The notes below the pieces were generated by a model. The model worked only from the letters and a program-made list of their open reading frames with translations, ran no database searches and had not been told where the DNA came from. From an uncultured Lachnospiraceae bacterium (lineage in GTDB: Bacteria; Bacillota; Clostridia; Lachnospirales; Lachnospiraceae), in contig CACXEU010000021.1 of the NCBI GenBank assembly GCA_902766735.1, positions 1 through 33,105 on the forward strand: 33,105 bases of DNA, read 5' to 3'. The translations under genes were made by a program, and so were the position numbers. Shown here one piece after another: positions 23,316 to 32,087 of the stretch; position 1 is the first letter of the stretch; the number at the start of each line of letters is the position of its first letter.

Positions 23316-23344
23316 TTTACATGGGATGGACGGAAAGATATAAT
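23316..23344 (+). promoter_or_regulatory. Promoter of the DUF4037-rubredoxin gene pair
   Basis: TTTACA at 23316-23321 and TATAAT at 23339-23344 are spaced by exactly 17 bases. Transcription should start near 23351. This lies downstream of the ATG at 23312 that opens the longest frame, so translation must start later. Confidence 0.75.
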
Positions 23345-23386
23345 TATTTTATAGGTGAGATGAGCGGATGTTGGGAGGAAATGACT

Positions 23387-24313
23387 ATGAATGGTATGGA
23401 ATTATCACGGGATTTTTTTGAAAGAAACAGGATGGCTCTTATGGAAAAATTTCCGGAGGTTTATGAAAGGATGGCGGTAGGTCTGGTAGGAGAAGGATCC
23501 GAATGTTTCGGATATGATGATGATGTTTCCAAGGATCACGATTACGAACCGTCCTTTTGCATTTGGTTGAATGAGAGTGATTATGAGCGTTTCTCAGATG
23601 AAATACAGGAATTTTATTTGAGTTTGAAGAATCCGGAAGAAGATGTTTTTTTCAGTGCTTACGGAAAAGATCGGAGAGGAGTCTTTTGCATCGACAGCTT
23701 TTATAAAAGTAAAACCGGAGGAAGTAAAGGGCCGGATAAACTGGTGGATTGGCTGTTTGTTCCGGAACACTCTCTGGCAGAGGCGGTAAACGGAGAAGTG
23801 TTTTATGACGGATTGGGAGTGTTTTCAGATATCCGAAGTAAATTGTTGCAGGGCTATCCGGAAGATGTCAGAAAAAAGAAAATTGCAGCCAGAGCAGCAT
23901 TGATGGCCCAGTCGGGACAATATAATTATCGCCGATGTCTACTTCATGGGGAAGAAGGGGCTGCCAGACTGGCACTGGATGAGTTCGTCAGACACAGCAT
24001 CCATATGGTACATTTGCTCAATAATCAGTATTGTCCATATTATAAATGGATGCTTCGCAAAATGGGACAATTGGAAGTGTTGGGGGGACTGGTAAATGGA
24101 CTGACGGCGTTGTTGTGTGCACCAGATACGGAAGAAAATATTCAGGTGAAACAAAATATCATTGAACAGGTTTCAGCGCAGATTGCCATGGAAATGAAAG
24201 TTCAGAAACTGACAGATGCAGAAAGCGATTATTTGGAGTCTCATGCATTTTCCGTGATGGAACATATTGAAGATGAGAAACTACGCAGTCTCCATGTCAT
24301 GGCAGGCGTGTAA
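23387..24313 (+). CDS. DUF4037 nucleotidyltransferase-like protein
   Basis: A 308-residue soluble protein of the DUF4037 type. The N-terminal block VGLVGEGSECFGYDDDVSKDHD (about 36-57) has the GS...D.D pattern of a nucleotidyltransferase fold. It continues with PSFCIWL and has a helical C-terminal part (SIHMVHLLNNQYCPYYKWM) like that of kanamycin-type nucleotidyltransferases. The substrate is unknown. The frame is open from 23312, but a consensus promoter overlaps that start. ATG 23387 has GGGAGG 8 bases upstream (ATG 23381 is only 2 bases from it), so 23387 is preferred. It is probably co-transcribed with the rubredoxin fusion 30 bases downstream. Confidence 0.82.
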   Translation: MNGMELSRDFFERNRMALMEKFPEVYERMAVGLVGEGSECFGYDDDVSKDHDYEPSFCIWLNESDYERFSDEIQEFYLSLKNPEEDVFFSAYGKDRRGVFCIDSFYKSKTGGSKGPDKLVDWLFVPEHSLAEAVNGEVFYDGLGVFSDIRSKLLQGYPEDVRKKKIAARAALMAQSGQYNYRRCLLHGEEGAARLALDEFVRHSIHMVHLLNNQYCPYYKWMLRKMGQLEVLGGLVNGLTALLCAPDTEENIQVKQNIIEQVSAQIAMEMKVQKLTDAESDYLESHAFSVMEHIEDEKLRSLHVMAGV

Positions 24314-24343
24314 AATAAAAGAAACTAAGAAAGGAGAAACAGT

Positions 24344-24967
24344 ATGGATCGAAAAGCAATGTATCGGCTATCCTATGGACTGTTTGTAATTACGGCGAAA
24401 GAAGGGGAAAAGGATAATGGATGTGTCACCAATACAGCGATTCAAGTGACGTCCGAGCCAAATCGAATTTCAGTGGCGATTAACAAAGCGAATTATACTC
24501 ATGATATGATTATGAACACGAAGAAATTCACTGTTTCGGTGTTGAGTGAAAAAGCATCTTTTGACTTGTTTAAACATTTTGGATTTCAGTCGGGAAGAGA
24601 TGTGGATAAGTTTGAGGGGTTTACGGCTTGTAAACGAAGTAGTAATGATACTATGGTGATTACCGAAGGAACCAATGCTTATATTTCAGCTACAGTGATT
24701 CAGGTGATTGACTTGGGAAGTCATACTTTATTTATTGCTGAGGTGACAGATGGGGAAGTGCTGTCAGAAGATTCTTCTGCCACCTATGAATTCTATCAGG
24801 AACATATTAAACCGAAACCGGAACAGACGGAGAAGCCAAAGGACGGAAAGAAGCGTTGGCGCTGTAAAGTTTGTGGATATGTTTATGAGGGAGATGAATT
24901 ACCGGAGGACTTTACTTGTCCGCTTTGTAAACATCCAGCATCCGATTTCGAATTGATTGAGGAATAA
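24344..24967 (+). CDS. hrb: High-molecular-weight rubredoxin: flavin reductase-rubredoxin fusion
   Basis: A 207-residue fusion. Residues 1-150 are a flavin reductase-like FMN-binding domain (MYRLSYGLFVITAKEG, CVTNTAIQVTSEPNRISVAINK). After a charged Lys/Pro/Glu linker comes a C-terminal rubredoxin domain (about 166-207) with the iron ligands in CKVCGYVYEG and CPLCKHP. In Moorella thermoacetica such a protein (Hrb) passes electrons from NADH to flavodiiron protein FprA for O2 or NO reduction. A detoxification role in an anaerobe is therefore likely, but no fprA is adjacent. Ribosome binding site AAAGGAGA precedes ATG 24344. Confidence 0.9.
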   Translation: MDRKAMYRLSYGLFVITAKEGEKDNGCVTNTAIQVTSEPNRISVAINKANYTHDMIMNTKKFTVSVLSEKASFDLFKHFGFQSGRDVDKFEGFTACKRSSNDTMVITEGTNAYISATVIQVIDLGSHTLFIAEVTDGEVLSEDSSATYEFYQEHIKPKPEQTEKPKDGKKRWRCKVCGYVYEGDELPEDFTCPLCKHPASDFELIEE

Positions 24968-24969
24968 AA

Positions 24970-25003
24970 AAGAAAGGAACATCCTAAAGGGTGTTCCTTT
25001 CTT
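24970..25003. terminator. Bidirectional terminator between the rubredoxin fusion and pyk
   Basis: Bases 24970-24981 pair with 24992-25003, extended inward by 3 pairs with one G-U and closed by a TAAA loop. The flanking A-run and TTTCTT serve both convergent genes. Confidence 0.85.
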
Positions 25004-25007
25004 AATG

Positions 25008-26420
25008 TTAAATGGTTTCGATTTTAATGATGTTTGTATTTCCTGAAACCCCATTGGTTAATCCACCGGTAATAACAAGCTTGTCATCCTTTTTTAGATT
25101 TAACGCTTCCTTTGCTAACATTTTTGCATTGTAGAATAGGACGTCTGTAGAGTTGAATTTTTCGCACATGAGAGGTGTTACGCCCCAGGACAGTGCAAGT
25201 TTTCTCCAGGTCTTTTCATCCGTTGTAATTCCTAAAATGTCTGCAGGACTTCTGAATCGGGAAATCATGCGGGCGGTCATTCCGGAAAGGGTACAAACGG
25301 CGATGCACTTCGCATTTAAGTCAATTGCCATACCACAGGTGGAATGGGAAACCGCATCCACGGTGTTTCTGATTTCAAAGTCTGCGTTTCTGAAACGCTT
25401 GGAATAATGAATGCTTTTTTCCGTATGTTCTGTAATTATGGACATAACTTCTAAAGCTTTTACAGGATATTTTCCGGCAGCGGTTTCTCCGGAAAGCATA
25501 ACAGCGCTGGTGCCATCGTATACCGCATTGGCAACGTCTGAAATTTCTGCTCTGGTCGGACGAACGTTTGTAATCATAGACTCTAACATTTCCGTGGCAG
25601 TGATAACACGTTTTCCAAGCATTCTACATTTTGTAATGAGTTTCTTCTGGATGGCCGGTAACTGTTCGAATGGAATTTCCACACCCATGTCACCACGACC
25701 AATCATGATTCCGTCGGACTCTTCACAAATGGATTCAATGTTATCGATTCCCGGCTGATTTTCGATCTTTGCAATTAAATCAATATTATTGGCACCGTTC
25801 TCTTTTAAGAATTTCTTTACATCTAACATATCCTGTTTTTGGGATACGAAAGAGCAGGCGATGAATTCCACATCGTTCTTGATGCCGAATAATAAATCTG
25901 CTTTATCCTGTTCGCTGAGGTAATCCTGTTTCAATACCTTATTTGGGAAACTCATGCTCTTTCTGTCAGATAAGATACCCCCAACAGTAACTTCGGTAAT
26001 AATCTTTGAACCGCAGATTTCTTTAATCACGAATTCCATTAGTCCGTTGTTTAACAGAATGCGGTCACCGACATTCAAATCTTTATGCAAATTCTTGTAG
26101 GAAACGGAAACCTGAGTTTCGTCGCCTTCCACATCTTCTGTATTAAATGTAAAGGTATCGCCTTCGTTTAACTGAACCTTACCCTCTTTAAAAGTTTTGA
26201 TTCGATATTCAGGTCCCTTTGTATCCAGCATAATAGAAATAGGAACACCTAATTCCGAACGAACTTTTTTAATTAAATCAATTTTTTCCTGTTTTTCCTC
26301 ATGAGTACCATGGGAGAAGTTGAGTCGTGCAACATTCATTCCAGCCAGACACATTTCACGCAAGGTCTTTTCGTTTCCGCTGGAAGGACCGATGGTACAT
26401 ACAATCTTTGTTTTTCTCAT
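25008..26420 (-). CDS. pyk: Pyruvate kinase
   Basis: A 470-residue glycolytic enzyme converting phosphoenolpyruvate and ADP to pyruvate and ATP. Motifs in order: TKIVCTIGPSSGNEKTL, MNVARLNFSHGTHEE, MLDTKGPEYRIKT, LIAKIENQPGIDNIE with the catalytic lysine, IMIGRGDMGVEIPFEQLP, TATEMLESMITNVRPTRAEISDVANAV and MLSGETAAGKYP. It ends with a normal C-terminal allosteric domain and lacks the extra PEP-utiliser domain of some Bacillus enzymes. ATG at 26420 has a TGGAGAG ribosome binding site. It is on the - strand, divergent from pyrH, and breaks the usual tsf-pyrH order. Confidence 0.97.
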   Translation of the reverse strand: MRKTKIVCTIGPSSGNEKTLREMCLAGMNVARLNFSHGTHEEKQEKIDLIKKVRSELGVPISIMLDTKGPEYRIKTFKEGKVQLNEGDTFTFNTEDVEGDETQVSVSYKNLHKDLNVGDRILLNNGLMEFVIKEICGSKIITEVTVGGILSDRKSMSFPNKVLKQDYLSEQDKADLLFGIKNDVEFIACSFVSQKQDMLDVKKFLKENGANNIDLIAKIENQPGIDNIESICEESDGIMIGRGDMGVEIPFEQLPAIQKKLITKCRMLGKRVITATEMLESMITNVRPTRAEISDVANAVYDGTSAVMLSGETAAGKYPVKALEVMSIITEHTEKSIHYSKRFRNADFEIRNTVDAVSHSTCGMAIDLNAKCIAVCTLSGMTARMISRFRSPADILGITTDEKTWRKLALSWGVTPLMCEKFNSTDVLFYNAKMLAKEALNLKKDDKLVITGGLTNGVSGNTNIIKIETI

Positions 26421-26467
26421 AATCTCTCCATTCTGTTAACAATTTATAAAAAAATTTTGCCTATTAC

Positions 26468-26495
26468 ATCTTACATCAAAATAAAATTAAAGCAA
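26468..26495 (-). promoter_or_regulatory. Candidate pyk promoter
   Basis: On the - strand TTGCTT (26495 to 26490) and TAAGAT (26473 to 26468) are spaced by 16 bases, about 50 bases before the pyk start. The match is moderate. Confidence 0.35.
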
Positions 26496-26549
26496 GTAAA
26501 AAATGAAAAAAAACAGGGAGGAGTCTGTCTTTATTTTTCCGGAAAGATA

Positions 26550-26558
26550 TGGTATTCT
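26550..26558 (+). promoter_or_regulatory. Candidate extended -10 promoter of pyrH
   Basis: TATTCT at 26553-26558 is preceded by TGG, an extended -10 element, with only a weak TTTATT at the -35 position (26530-26535, 17-base spacing). It lies about 55 bases before the pyrH start and would drive pyrH-frr independently of rpsB-tsf. Confidence 0.45.
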
Positions 26559-26614
26559 ATTCCTAGCGCAAAAAATCAAAGAGGAAAGGCTCTTTATAGA
26601 GAAGGTACATGAAG

Positions 26615-27313
26615 ATGAATCGTGTTTTACTGAAACTGAGTGGAGAAGCTCTTGCAGGAGATAAGAAGACCGGGTTCGATGAGGAGACCTGTGTGGCAGT
26701 TGCAAAGCAGGTTAAGAAAATTGTGGATCAGGGTGTTCAGGTTGCCATTGTAATTGGTGGAGGAAATTTCTGGAGAGGTCGAACCAGCAATAAGATAGAT
26801 CGTCCGAAGGCAGATGGAATTGGAATGCTTGCTACAATTATGAATTGTATGTATGTATCCGAAATTTTTAGAACCGAAGGAATGGATACGAATATTTATA
26901 CTCCGTTTTTATGCGGTACGTGGACGAAGTTATTTTCAAAGGATGAAGCAGTAGCTGACTTACAGGCAGGGAAGGTAATTTTCTTTGCCGGAGGAACAGG
27001 ACATCCTTATTTTTCAACAGATATGTCTATGGTACTTCGTGCCATTGAAATTGAAGCAGATTGTATTTTGGGGGCAAAAGCAGTGGATGGCGTTTATGAC
27101 AGCGATCCGGCAACGAATCCGGATGCGAAGAAATATGATGAACTTCCGATTTCCAAAATTGTGGATGAACGATTGGGAGTCATTGATTTGGCAGCCAGTG
27201 TTTTGGCAATGGAAAATAAGATGCCAATGCTTCTTTTCGGGCTGAATGAAGAAAACAGTATTGAACGTGCAGCCTGTGGAGAAAAGATTGGAACAAAGAT
27301 TACAGTAGAATAA
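26615..27313 (+). CDS. pyrH: UMP kinase
   Basis: A 232-residue hexameric amino-acid-kinase-fold enzyme phosphorylating UMP to UDP. Motifs are VLLKLSGEALAG at the N terminus, VIGGGNFWRGRTS, FFAGGTGHPYFSTDM, CILGAKAVDGVYDSDP and IDLAASVLAMENKMP. ATG 26609 is two codons upstream but only 2 bases from the GAAGG ribosome binding site; ATG 26615 has 8-9 bases and is preferred. frr follows after 27 bases. Confidence 0.95.
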   Translation: MNRVLLKLSGEALAGDKKTGFDEETCVAVAKQVKKIVDQGVQVAIVIGGGNFWRGRTSNKIDRPKADGIGMLATIMNCMYVSEIFRTEGMDTNIYTPFLCGTWTKLFSKDEAVADLQAGKVIFFAGGTGHPYFSTDMSMVLRAIEIEADCILGAKAVDGVYDSDPATNPDAKKYDELPISKIVDERLGVIDLAASVLAMENKMPMLLFGLNEENSIERAACGEKIGTKITVE

Positions 27314-27340
27314 TGAAAAGAGAGATAAAGGAGTAGAATG

Positions 27341-27895
27341 ATGGAAGAATTAATGATGGTATATGATGAAAAAATGGAAAAGTCCTTAAATAACTTACAT
27401 GAAGAATTTTCCACAATCCGTGCAGGAAGAGCAAATCCTCATGTGTTAGATAAAATTAAGGTAGATTATTATGGTTCCCCAACACCATTGCAGCAGGTAG
27501 GAAATATTTCTGTTCCGGAAGCTAGAATGATTTGCATTCAGCCTTGGGATGCTTCCTTATTAAAAGAAATTGAAAAAGCAATTAATCTTTCTGATGTGGG
27601 AATCAATCCTACCAACGACGGTAAAGTGATTCGTTTGGTATTTCCTGAATTAACTGAAGAGCGCAGAAAAGAATTGGTAAAAGATATTAAGAAGAGAGGC
27701 GAAAGTGCTAAGGTTGCCATTCGTAATATCAGAAGAGATGCCAACGATGCCATTAAGAAAAAAGGAAAAGAAGATGGTATCTCAGAGGATGAAATCAAAG
27801 AGTATCAGGATGATGTACAGAAGAAGACAGATGCATTCATCAAAAAAATCGATGACGCGGTTGCTGCAAAGTCAGACGAAATCATGACAGTATAA
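27341..27895 (+). CDS. frr: Ribosome recycling factor
   Basis: A 184-residue two-domain factor that splits post-termination ribosomes together with EF-G. Family segments are EEFSTIRAGRANPHVLDKIKVDYYG, PLQQVGNISVPEARM, IRLVFPELTEERRKELVK and the helical C terminus RRDANDAIKKKGKEDGISEDE. An ATG at 27338 directly precedes 27341; the AAAGGAG ribosome binding site at 27327-27333 favours 27341 (7-base spacing), but both remain possible. It is paired with pyrH as usual. Confidence 0.95.
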   Translation: MEELMMVYDEKMEKSLNNLHEEFSTIRAGRANPHVLDKIKVDYYGSPTPLQQVGNISVPEARMICIQPWDASLLKEIEKAINLSDVGINPTNDGKVIRLVFPELTEERRKELVKDIKKRGESAKVAIRNIRRDANDAIKKKGKEDGISEDEIKEYQDDVQKKTDAFIKKIDDAVAAKSDEIMTV

Positions 27896-27908
27896 TTTAC
27901 GTTAGAAA

Positions 27909-27946
27909 AGAGGAAACAATTTGTTTCCTCTATTTTCGCTTTTTTA
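27909..27946 (+). terminator. Terminator-like hairpin after frr
   Basis: A 10-bp perfect stem (27909-27918 with 27922-27931) with a 3-base loop is followed by ATTTTCGCTTTTTT. It may end or attenuate the pyrH-frr transcript before uppS. Confidence 0.65.
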
Positions 27947-27972
27947 CTATTAGCAAAAAGGGGAGGAACACC

Positions 27973-28704
27973 ATGGCAAAGAAAATAGATATGACGGGAT
28001 TGAACATTCCGAATCATGTTGCAATTATTTTAGATGGAAACGGCAGATGGGCGAAAAAGAGACATTTGCCAAGAAATGCAGGACATAGAGCCGGTGCGAA
28101 GACAGTGGAGAAAATCATTGAAGATGCACATCATATGGGGGTGAAATACCTGACAATGTATGCTTTTTCCACAGAAAACTGGAATCGTCCGGAAGACGAA
28201 GTAAAGGCATTGATGAAATTGCTTCGTAATTACTTACAGGATTGTATCAATCAGGCCAATAAGAATGAAATGCGTGTACGCGTCATTGGTGATAAGAGCA
28301 GACTGGATCGTGATATTGTGGAAAAAATCGAAGAACTGGAAGAAAAATCGAAGGATAATCCGGGAATTAACTTTACACTGGCATTAAATTATGGAAGCCG
28401 TGATGAAATCAGACGAGCAGTTCAGAAAATAGCAGAGAATGTAAAAAATGGAAGTCTGGAACCGGAAGATATTTCTGAAAAGACCATCAGCGAATATCTG
28501 GATACAGCCGGAATTCCGGATCCGGATTTACTAATCCGTACCAGTGGAGAAATCAGATTGTCCAATTATCTGTTGTGGCAGTTGGCCTATACAGAGTTTT
28601 ATTTTACCGATGTTTTATGGCCGGACTTTAATGCGGAGGAATTAAAGAAGGCAATCGAACAATATAATCGCAGAGACCGAAGATACGGAGGAGTGAAATC
28701 ATGA
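27973..28704 (+). CDS. uppS: Isoprenyl transferase (undecaprenyl diphosphate synthase)
   Basis: A 243-residue cis-prenyltransferase that makes the C55 lipid carrier for cell wall synthesis. Motifs are VAIILDGNGRWAKKR with catalytic Asp21, GHRAGAKTVEKI, TMYAFSTENWNRP, LALNYGSRDEI and LLIRTSGEIRLSNYLLWQLAYTE, which binds Mg/IPP. Ribosome binding site GGGGAGG precedes ATG 27973. It overlaps cdsA by 4 bases (ATGA), showing translational coupling of two membrane-lipid genes. Confidence 0.96.
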   Translation: MAKKIDMTGLNIPNHVAIILDGNGRWAKKRHLPRNAGHRAGAKTVEKIIEDAHHMGVKYLTMYAFSTENWNRPEDEVKALMKLLRNYLQDCINQANKNEMRVRVIGDKSRLDRDIVEKIEELEEKSKDNPGINFTLALNYGSRDEIRRAVQKIAENVKNGSLEPEDISEKTISEYLDTAGIPDPDLLIRTSGEIRLSNYLLWQLAYTEFYFTDVLWPDFNAEELKKAIEQYNRRDRRYGGVKS

Positions 28705-29534
28705 TCAGTAAATTTGCAAATAAATCCTTTTTCTTGAGACTGGGAAGTGGAATCTGTCTGATAGCCCTGATTTTGGGAACCATTATTCCGGGTGGATGTA
28801 TTTTACTGGCAGCCAGCCTTTTAGTATCTATTATTGGTGTTTTTGAATTATATAGGGTGCTGGGAATTGAAAAGCGAAGCCTTGGATTTACCGGATACCT
28901 GTTTACGCTTTTATATTACTTGGCAATTTATTTCAATTATGACGTAATCTTCCCTTTGTTTGTTCTGTTTTTAATTTGTTTGTTGGCACAATATGTGTTT
29001 ACATTCCCAAGCTTTAAAACACAGGATGTCTCTAATGCATTCATGGGAATGATTTATGCAGGAGTACTATTGTCATTTATTTACGTGCTTCGCATCATGC
29101 CTGACGGACAGTATTTTGTATGGCTTATTTTCTTGAGCTCCTGGGGAAGTGATACCTGCGCATATGTGGCAGGCGTTGCTTTCGGAAAGCATAAAATGGC
29201 ACCGGTTCTCAGCCCGAAAAAATCCATTGAAGGTGCAGTGGGTGGTGTCATCGGTGCGGCGGCATTGGGGGCGATTTACGGAGCTGTCTTTTCGGAAAAG
29301 ATTTCATTACCTGTAAAACCGGCGATTGCTTTTGCTGTAATTTGTGCTCTTGGAGCATTGGTTTCCATGGTGGGAGATTTAGCAGCATCGGCGATTAAGC
29401 GAGACCATGAGATTAAGGATTACAGTAATCTAATTCCGGGACATGGTGGAATTATGGATCGATTTGACAGTGTTATCTATGTAGCACCAATTATCTGGAT
29501 GCTTTTAGGATTGGTACAGGAATTCGTTAGTTAA
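28701..29534 (+). CDS. cdsA: Phosphatidate cytidylyltransferase
   Basis: A 277-residue integral membrane enzyme with about 7-8 hydrophobic helices, making CDP-diacylglycerol from phosphatidate and CTP. The family signature is in the C-terminal part: SAIKRDHEIKDYSNLIPGHG, then GIMDRFDSVIY. WGSDTCAYVAG and LSPKKSIEGAVGG precede it. It is coupled to uppS by the ATGA overlap and followed by dxr after 22 bases. Confidence 0.95.
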   Translation: MISKFANKSFFLRLGSGICLIALILGTIIPGGCILLAASLLVSIIGVFELYRVLGIEKRSLGFTGYLFTLLYYLAIYFNYDVIFPLFVLFLICLLAQYVFTFPSFKTQDVSNAFMGMIYAGVLLSFIYVLRIMPDGQYFVWLIFLSSWGSDTCAYVAGVAFGKHKMAPVLSPKKSIEGAVGGVIGAAALGAIYGAVFSEKISLPVKPAIAFAVICALGALVSMVGDLAASAIKRDHEIKDYSNLIPGHGGIMDRFDSVIYVAPIIWMLLGLVQEFVS

Positions 29535-29556
29535 TGTGGAGTGAAAGAAAAATACA

Positions 29557-30702
29557 ATGAAGAATATAGCAATTTTAGGTTCCACGGGTTCCATTGGAAC
29601 ACAGACATTGGAAATCGTCCGTGGGAATGATGACTTGAATGTGGTATCCATTGCCGCAGGGTCTAATATAATGAAATTAGAGGAACAGATTCGGGAATTT
29701 CAGCCGAAGCTGGTTTGTGTTTTTGATGAAAAAGCTGCCGCACAGTTAAAAGTGTCTGTGGCAGATTGTAACGTGAAGGTTGTGTCCGGAATGGACGGAT
29801 TGATTGAGGCGGCAACGATTTCAGAAGCGGAAATTGTTGTAACTGCCTTTGTTGGAATGATTGGAATCAGACCAACTCTGGAAGCAATTCGTGCAGGAAA
29901 GGATATTGCACTGGCGAATAAGGAAACCCTGGTAACTGCAGGTCATTTAGTGATGCGGGAAGCAAAAGAGCAGGGCGTGAAAATACTTCCGGTGGACAGT
30001 GAACACAGTGCAATTTTTCAGTCATTAAACGGCGAAAACCCAAAAGAAATCGATAAGATTTTATTGACTGCTTCCGGTGGACCATTCCGTGGATGGACCA
30101 GAGATCAGATGAAAAAGGTTCAGGTGGAAGATGCGTTGAAACATCCGAATTGGGCGATGGGACAAAAAATTACCATCGATTCGTCTACAATGGTAAACAA
30201 AGGGTTAGAAGTGATTGAAGCAAAGTGGTTGTTTAATACGGAATTGTCCGACATTCAGGTAGTTGTACAGCCACAAAGCCTGATTCATTCCATGGTACAG
30301 TTTCAAGATGGAGGAATTATGGCACAGCTGGGCACGCCGGATATGAAACTGCCGATTCAGTATGCATTATATTATCCTGAACGAAGATTCCTTCCGGGAG
30401 AACGAGTGAATTTTGCGGAGATTGGACAGATTACCTTTGAAGCACCGGACATGGAAAACTTTCCGGGATTGGCATTGGCTTATAAAGCCGGTAAGTTGGG
30501 GGGCTCCATGCCGACCGTGTTTAATGCGGCCAATGAACGTGCGGTTGCACTTTTCTTAGGAAGAAAGATTCCTTATTTGGAAATTATTGACTTGATTCAG
30601 GAATGTATGGAAAGTCACACAATCATAGAACATCCATCTGTTGCTCAGATTTTGGAAACAGAACGGAGTGTCTATGAAATGATTGATAGAAAACATAGAT
30701 AA
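29557..30702 (+). CDS. dxr: 1-deoxy-D-xylulose 5-phosphate reductoisomerase
   Basis: A 381-residue enzyme of the MEP isoprenoid pathway, producing 2-C-methyl-D-erythritol 4-phosphate with NADPH. The nucleotide-binding start is NIAILGSTGSIGTQTLE. IALANKETLV, LPVDSEHSAIFQ (metal ligands), SSTMVNKGLEVIEA, HSMVQFQDG and the C-terminal helical domain with FNAANERAV follow. It lies between cdsA and rseP and shares the region with ispG, a later step of the same pathway, whose product pool feeds UppS. Confidence 0.97.
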   Translation: MKNIAILGSTGSIGTQTLEIVRGNDDLNVVSIAAGSNIMKLEEQIREFQPKLVCVFDEKAAAQLKVSVADCNVKVVSGMDGLIEAATISEAEIVVTAFVGMIGIRPTLEAIRAGKDIALANKETLVTAGHLVMREAKEQGVKILPVDSEHSAIFQSLNGENPKEIDKILLTASGGPFRGWTRDQMKKVQVEDALKHPNWAMGQKITIDSSTMVNKGLEVIEAKWLFNTELSDIQVVVQPQSLIHSMVQFQDGGIMAQLGTPDMKLPIQYALYYPERRFLPGERVNFAEIGQITFEAPDMENFPGLALAYKAGKLGGSMPTVFNAANERAVALFLGRKIPYLEIIDLIQECMESHTIIEHPSVAQILETERSVYEMIDRKHR

Positions 30703-30744
30703 ATAATTGTGGCTGTCTAGGACGGCGAAGAAATGGAGAGTAGT

Positions 30745-32061
30745 ATGCAGACTTTTATTAGTATTGTCATTGCGCTGATTATTTTCAGTTTGTTAGTTAT
30801 ATTTCACGAATTTGGTCATTTTATTGTGGCCAGAAAATGTGGAGTAACCGTAAATGAATTTTCTGTGGGAATGGGACCGAGAATTGTAAGCCACGTGGCG
30901 AAAAGCGGAACCAGATATTCCCTGAAAGCTTTACCTTTTGGTGGATCCTGCGCCATGCTTGGAGAAGACGAGGATAATGCGGAAGAGGGCTCCTTTAATT
31001 CGAAACCCTTATGGGCGAGAATGGCGATTGTTTTTGCAGGACCGTTCTTTAACTTTATTCTTGCATTTTTAATGGCACTTCTTTTTGTAGGATTTAATGG
31101 AACTGATCCGGCTTATGTTGTACAGGTTAAAGAAGGAAGTGCTGCCGAAAAGGCCGGATTGCAGAAGGGGGATCGGATTACCGGATTTAATGGAGAAAGT
31201 ATTTCCATCGGTCGAGAAATTTATTTGGAAGAATTTATAAATCCAATCGGTGAAAAAGACACAGTTCAGTTAACGGTTAAGCGAAATGGAAAAACGAAAA
31301 AGTTTACCTATACACCGGATTCGGAAAAGAAACCGATGCTTGGAATCACCTATTCCGGTGGAGAAAATCCTGTGATGATTCAGAGTGTCGTTGAAAATTC
31401 GGCGATGAAGAAAGCTGGAGCTTTGCCGGGAGATACCATAGTGGAAATGAACGGCGAGGAAATTAAGACCGGAAAGCAGTTTATGGAAATCATGGCCTCT
31501 TATCAGGGAAAAGACTTTGAAACGACAGATTTTGAAATAGTATTAGACCGAAACGGAAAAAAGATTCCGGTAAAGGTAAAACCAAAAGTATCACGCATTT
31601 ATGATATTGGATTCTATTATAATATGCACGGGGAAAAGCAGTCCGCGGCAGGCGTTGTGAAATATAGTCTCGTGGAAACGAAATATGTGATTAAGGTTGT
31701 CGTTAAGAGTCTGAAAAAATTAGTTACGGGTCAGGTGTCGGCGGATGAAATCTCCGGACCTGTTGGAATTGTTGACTCCATTGGGGACACATATAGCAGT
31801 ACTAAGGGAATGGGAGCATCTGTAACATTTTTCTCACTTTTGAGCCTTGCAATTATGTTAAGTGCTAACTTAGGAGTTATGAATCTATTACCAATTCCGG
31901 CATTGGATGGTGGAAGATTGTTATTGTATCTGGTGGAACTAGTTATTCGAAAGCCGATTCCAAAGGATAAAGAAGGAATGATTCATTTTGTTGGGTTTAT
32001 TCTTTTGATGGTATTAATGGTATTTTTAATCTTTAATGACGTTCGTAAGATATTCTTCTAA
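30745..32061 (+). CDS. rseP: RseP/RasP site-2 protease
   Basis: A 438-residue intramembrane zinc metalloprotease that cuts anti-sigma factors and signal peptide remnants. The first transmembrane helix carries the HEFGH motif (His21, Glu22, His25). A PDZ domain (about 115-180, [16 protein letters not shown]) is followed by a second PDZ-like segment ([16 protein letters not shown]). The last helices bear [14 protein letters not shown] with the third zinc ligand Asp. ATG 30733 is 4 codons upstream in frame; GGAG at 30735-30738 gives better spacing to 30745, so the shorter form is chosen with moderate certainty. Confidence 0.94.
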   Translation: MQTFISIVIALIIFSLLVIFHEFGHFIVARKCGVTVNEFSVGMGPRIVSHVAKSGTRYSLKALPFGGSCAMLGEDEDNAEEGSFNSKPLWARMAIVFAGPFFNFILAFLMALLFVGFNGTDPAYVVQVKEGSAAEKAGLQKGDRITGFNGESISIGREIYLEEFINPIGEKDTVQLTVKRNGKTKKFTYTPDSEKKPMLGITYSGGENPVMIQSVVENSAMKKAGALPGDTIVEMNGEEIKTGKQFMEIMASYQGKDFETTDFEIVLDRNGKKIPVKVKPKVSRIYDIGFYYNMHGEKQSAAGVVKYSLVETKYVIKVVVKSLKKLVTGQVSADEISGPVGIVDSIGDTYSSTKGMGASVTFFSLLSLAIMLSANLGVMNLLPIPALDGGRLLLYLVELVIRKPIPKDKEGMIHFVGFILLMVLMVFLIFNDVRKIFF

Positions 32062-32087
32062 GAATGGATAGAAGTAAGAGGTGGAAG

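Noticed and set aside
23312..23386. N-terminal extension of the DUF4037 protein from ATG 23312
   Set aside because: A TTTACA-17-TATAAT promoter overlaps this stretch, and a GGGAGG ribosome binding site points to ATG 23387.
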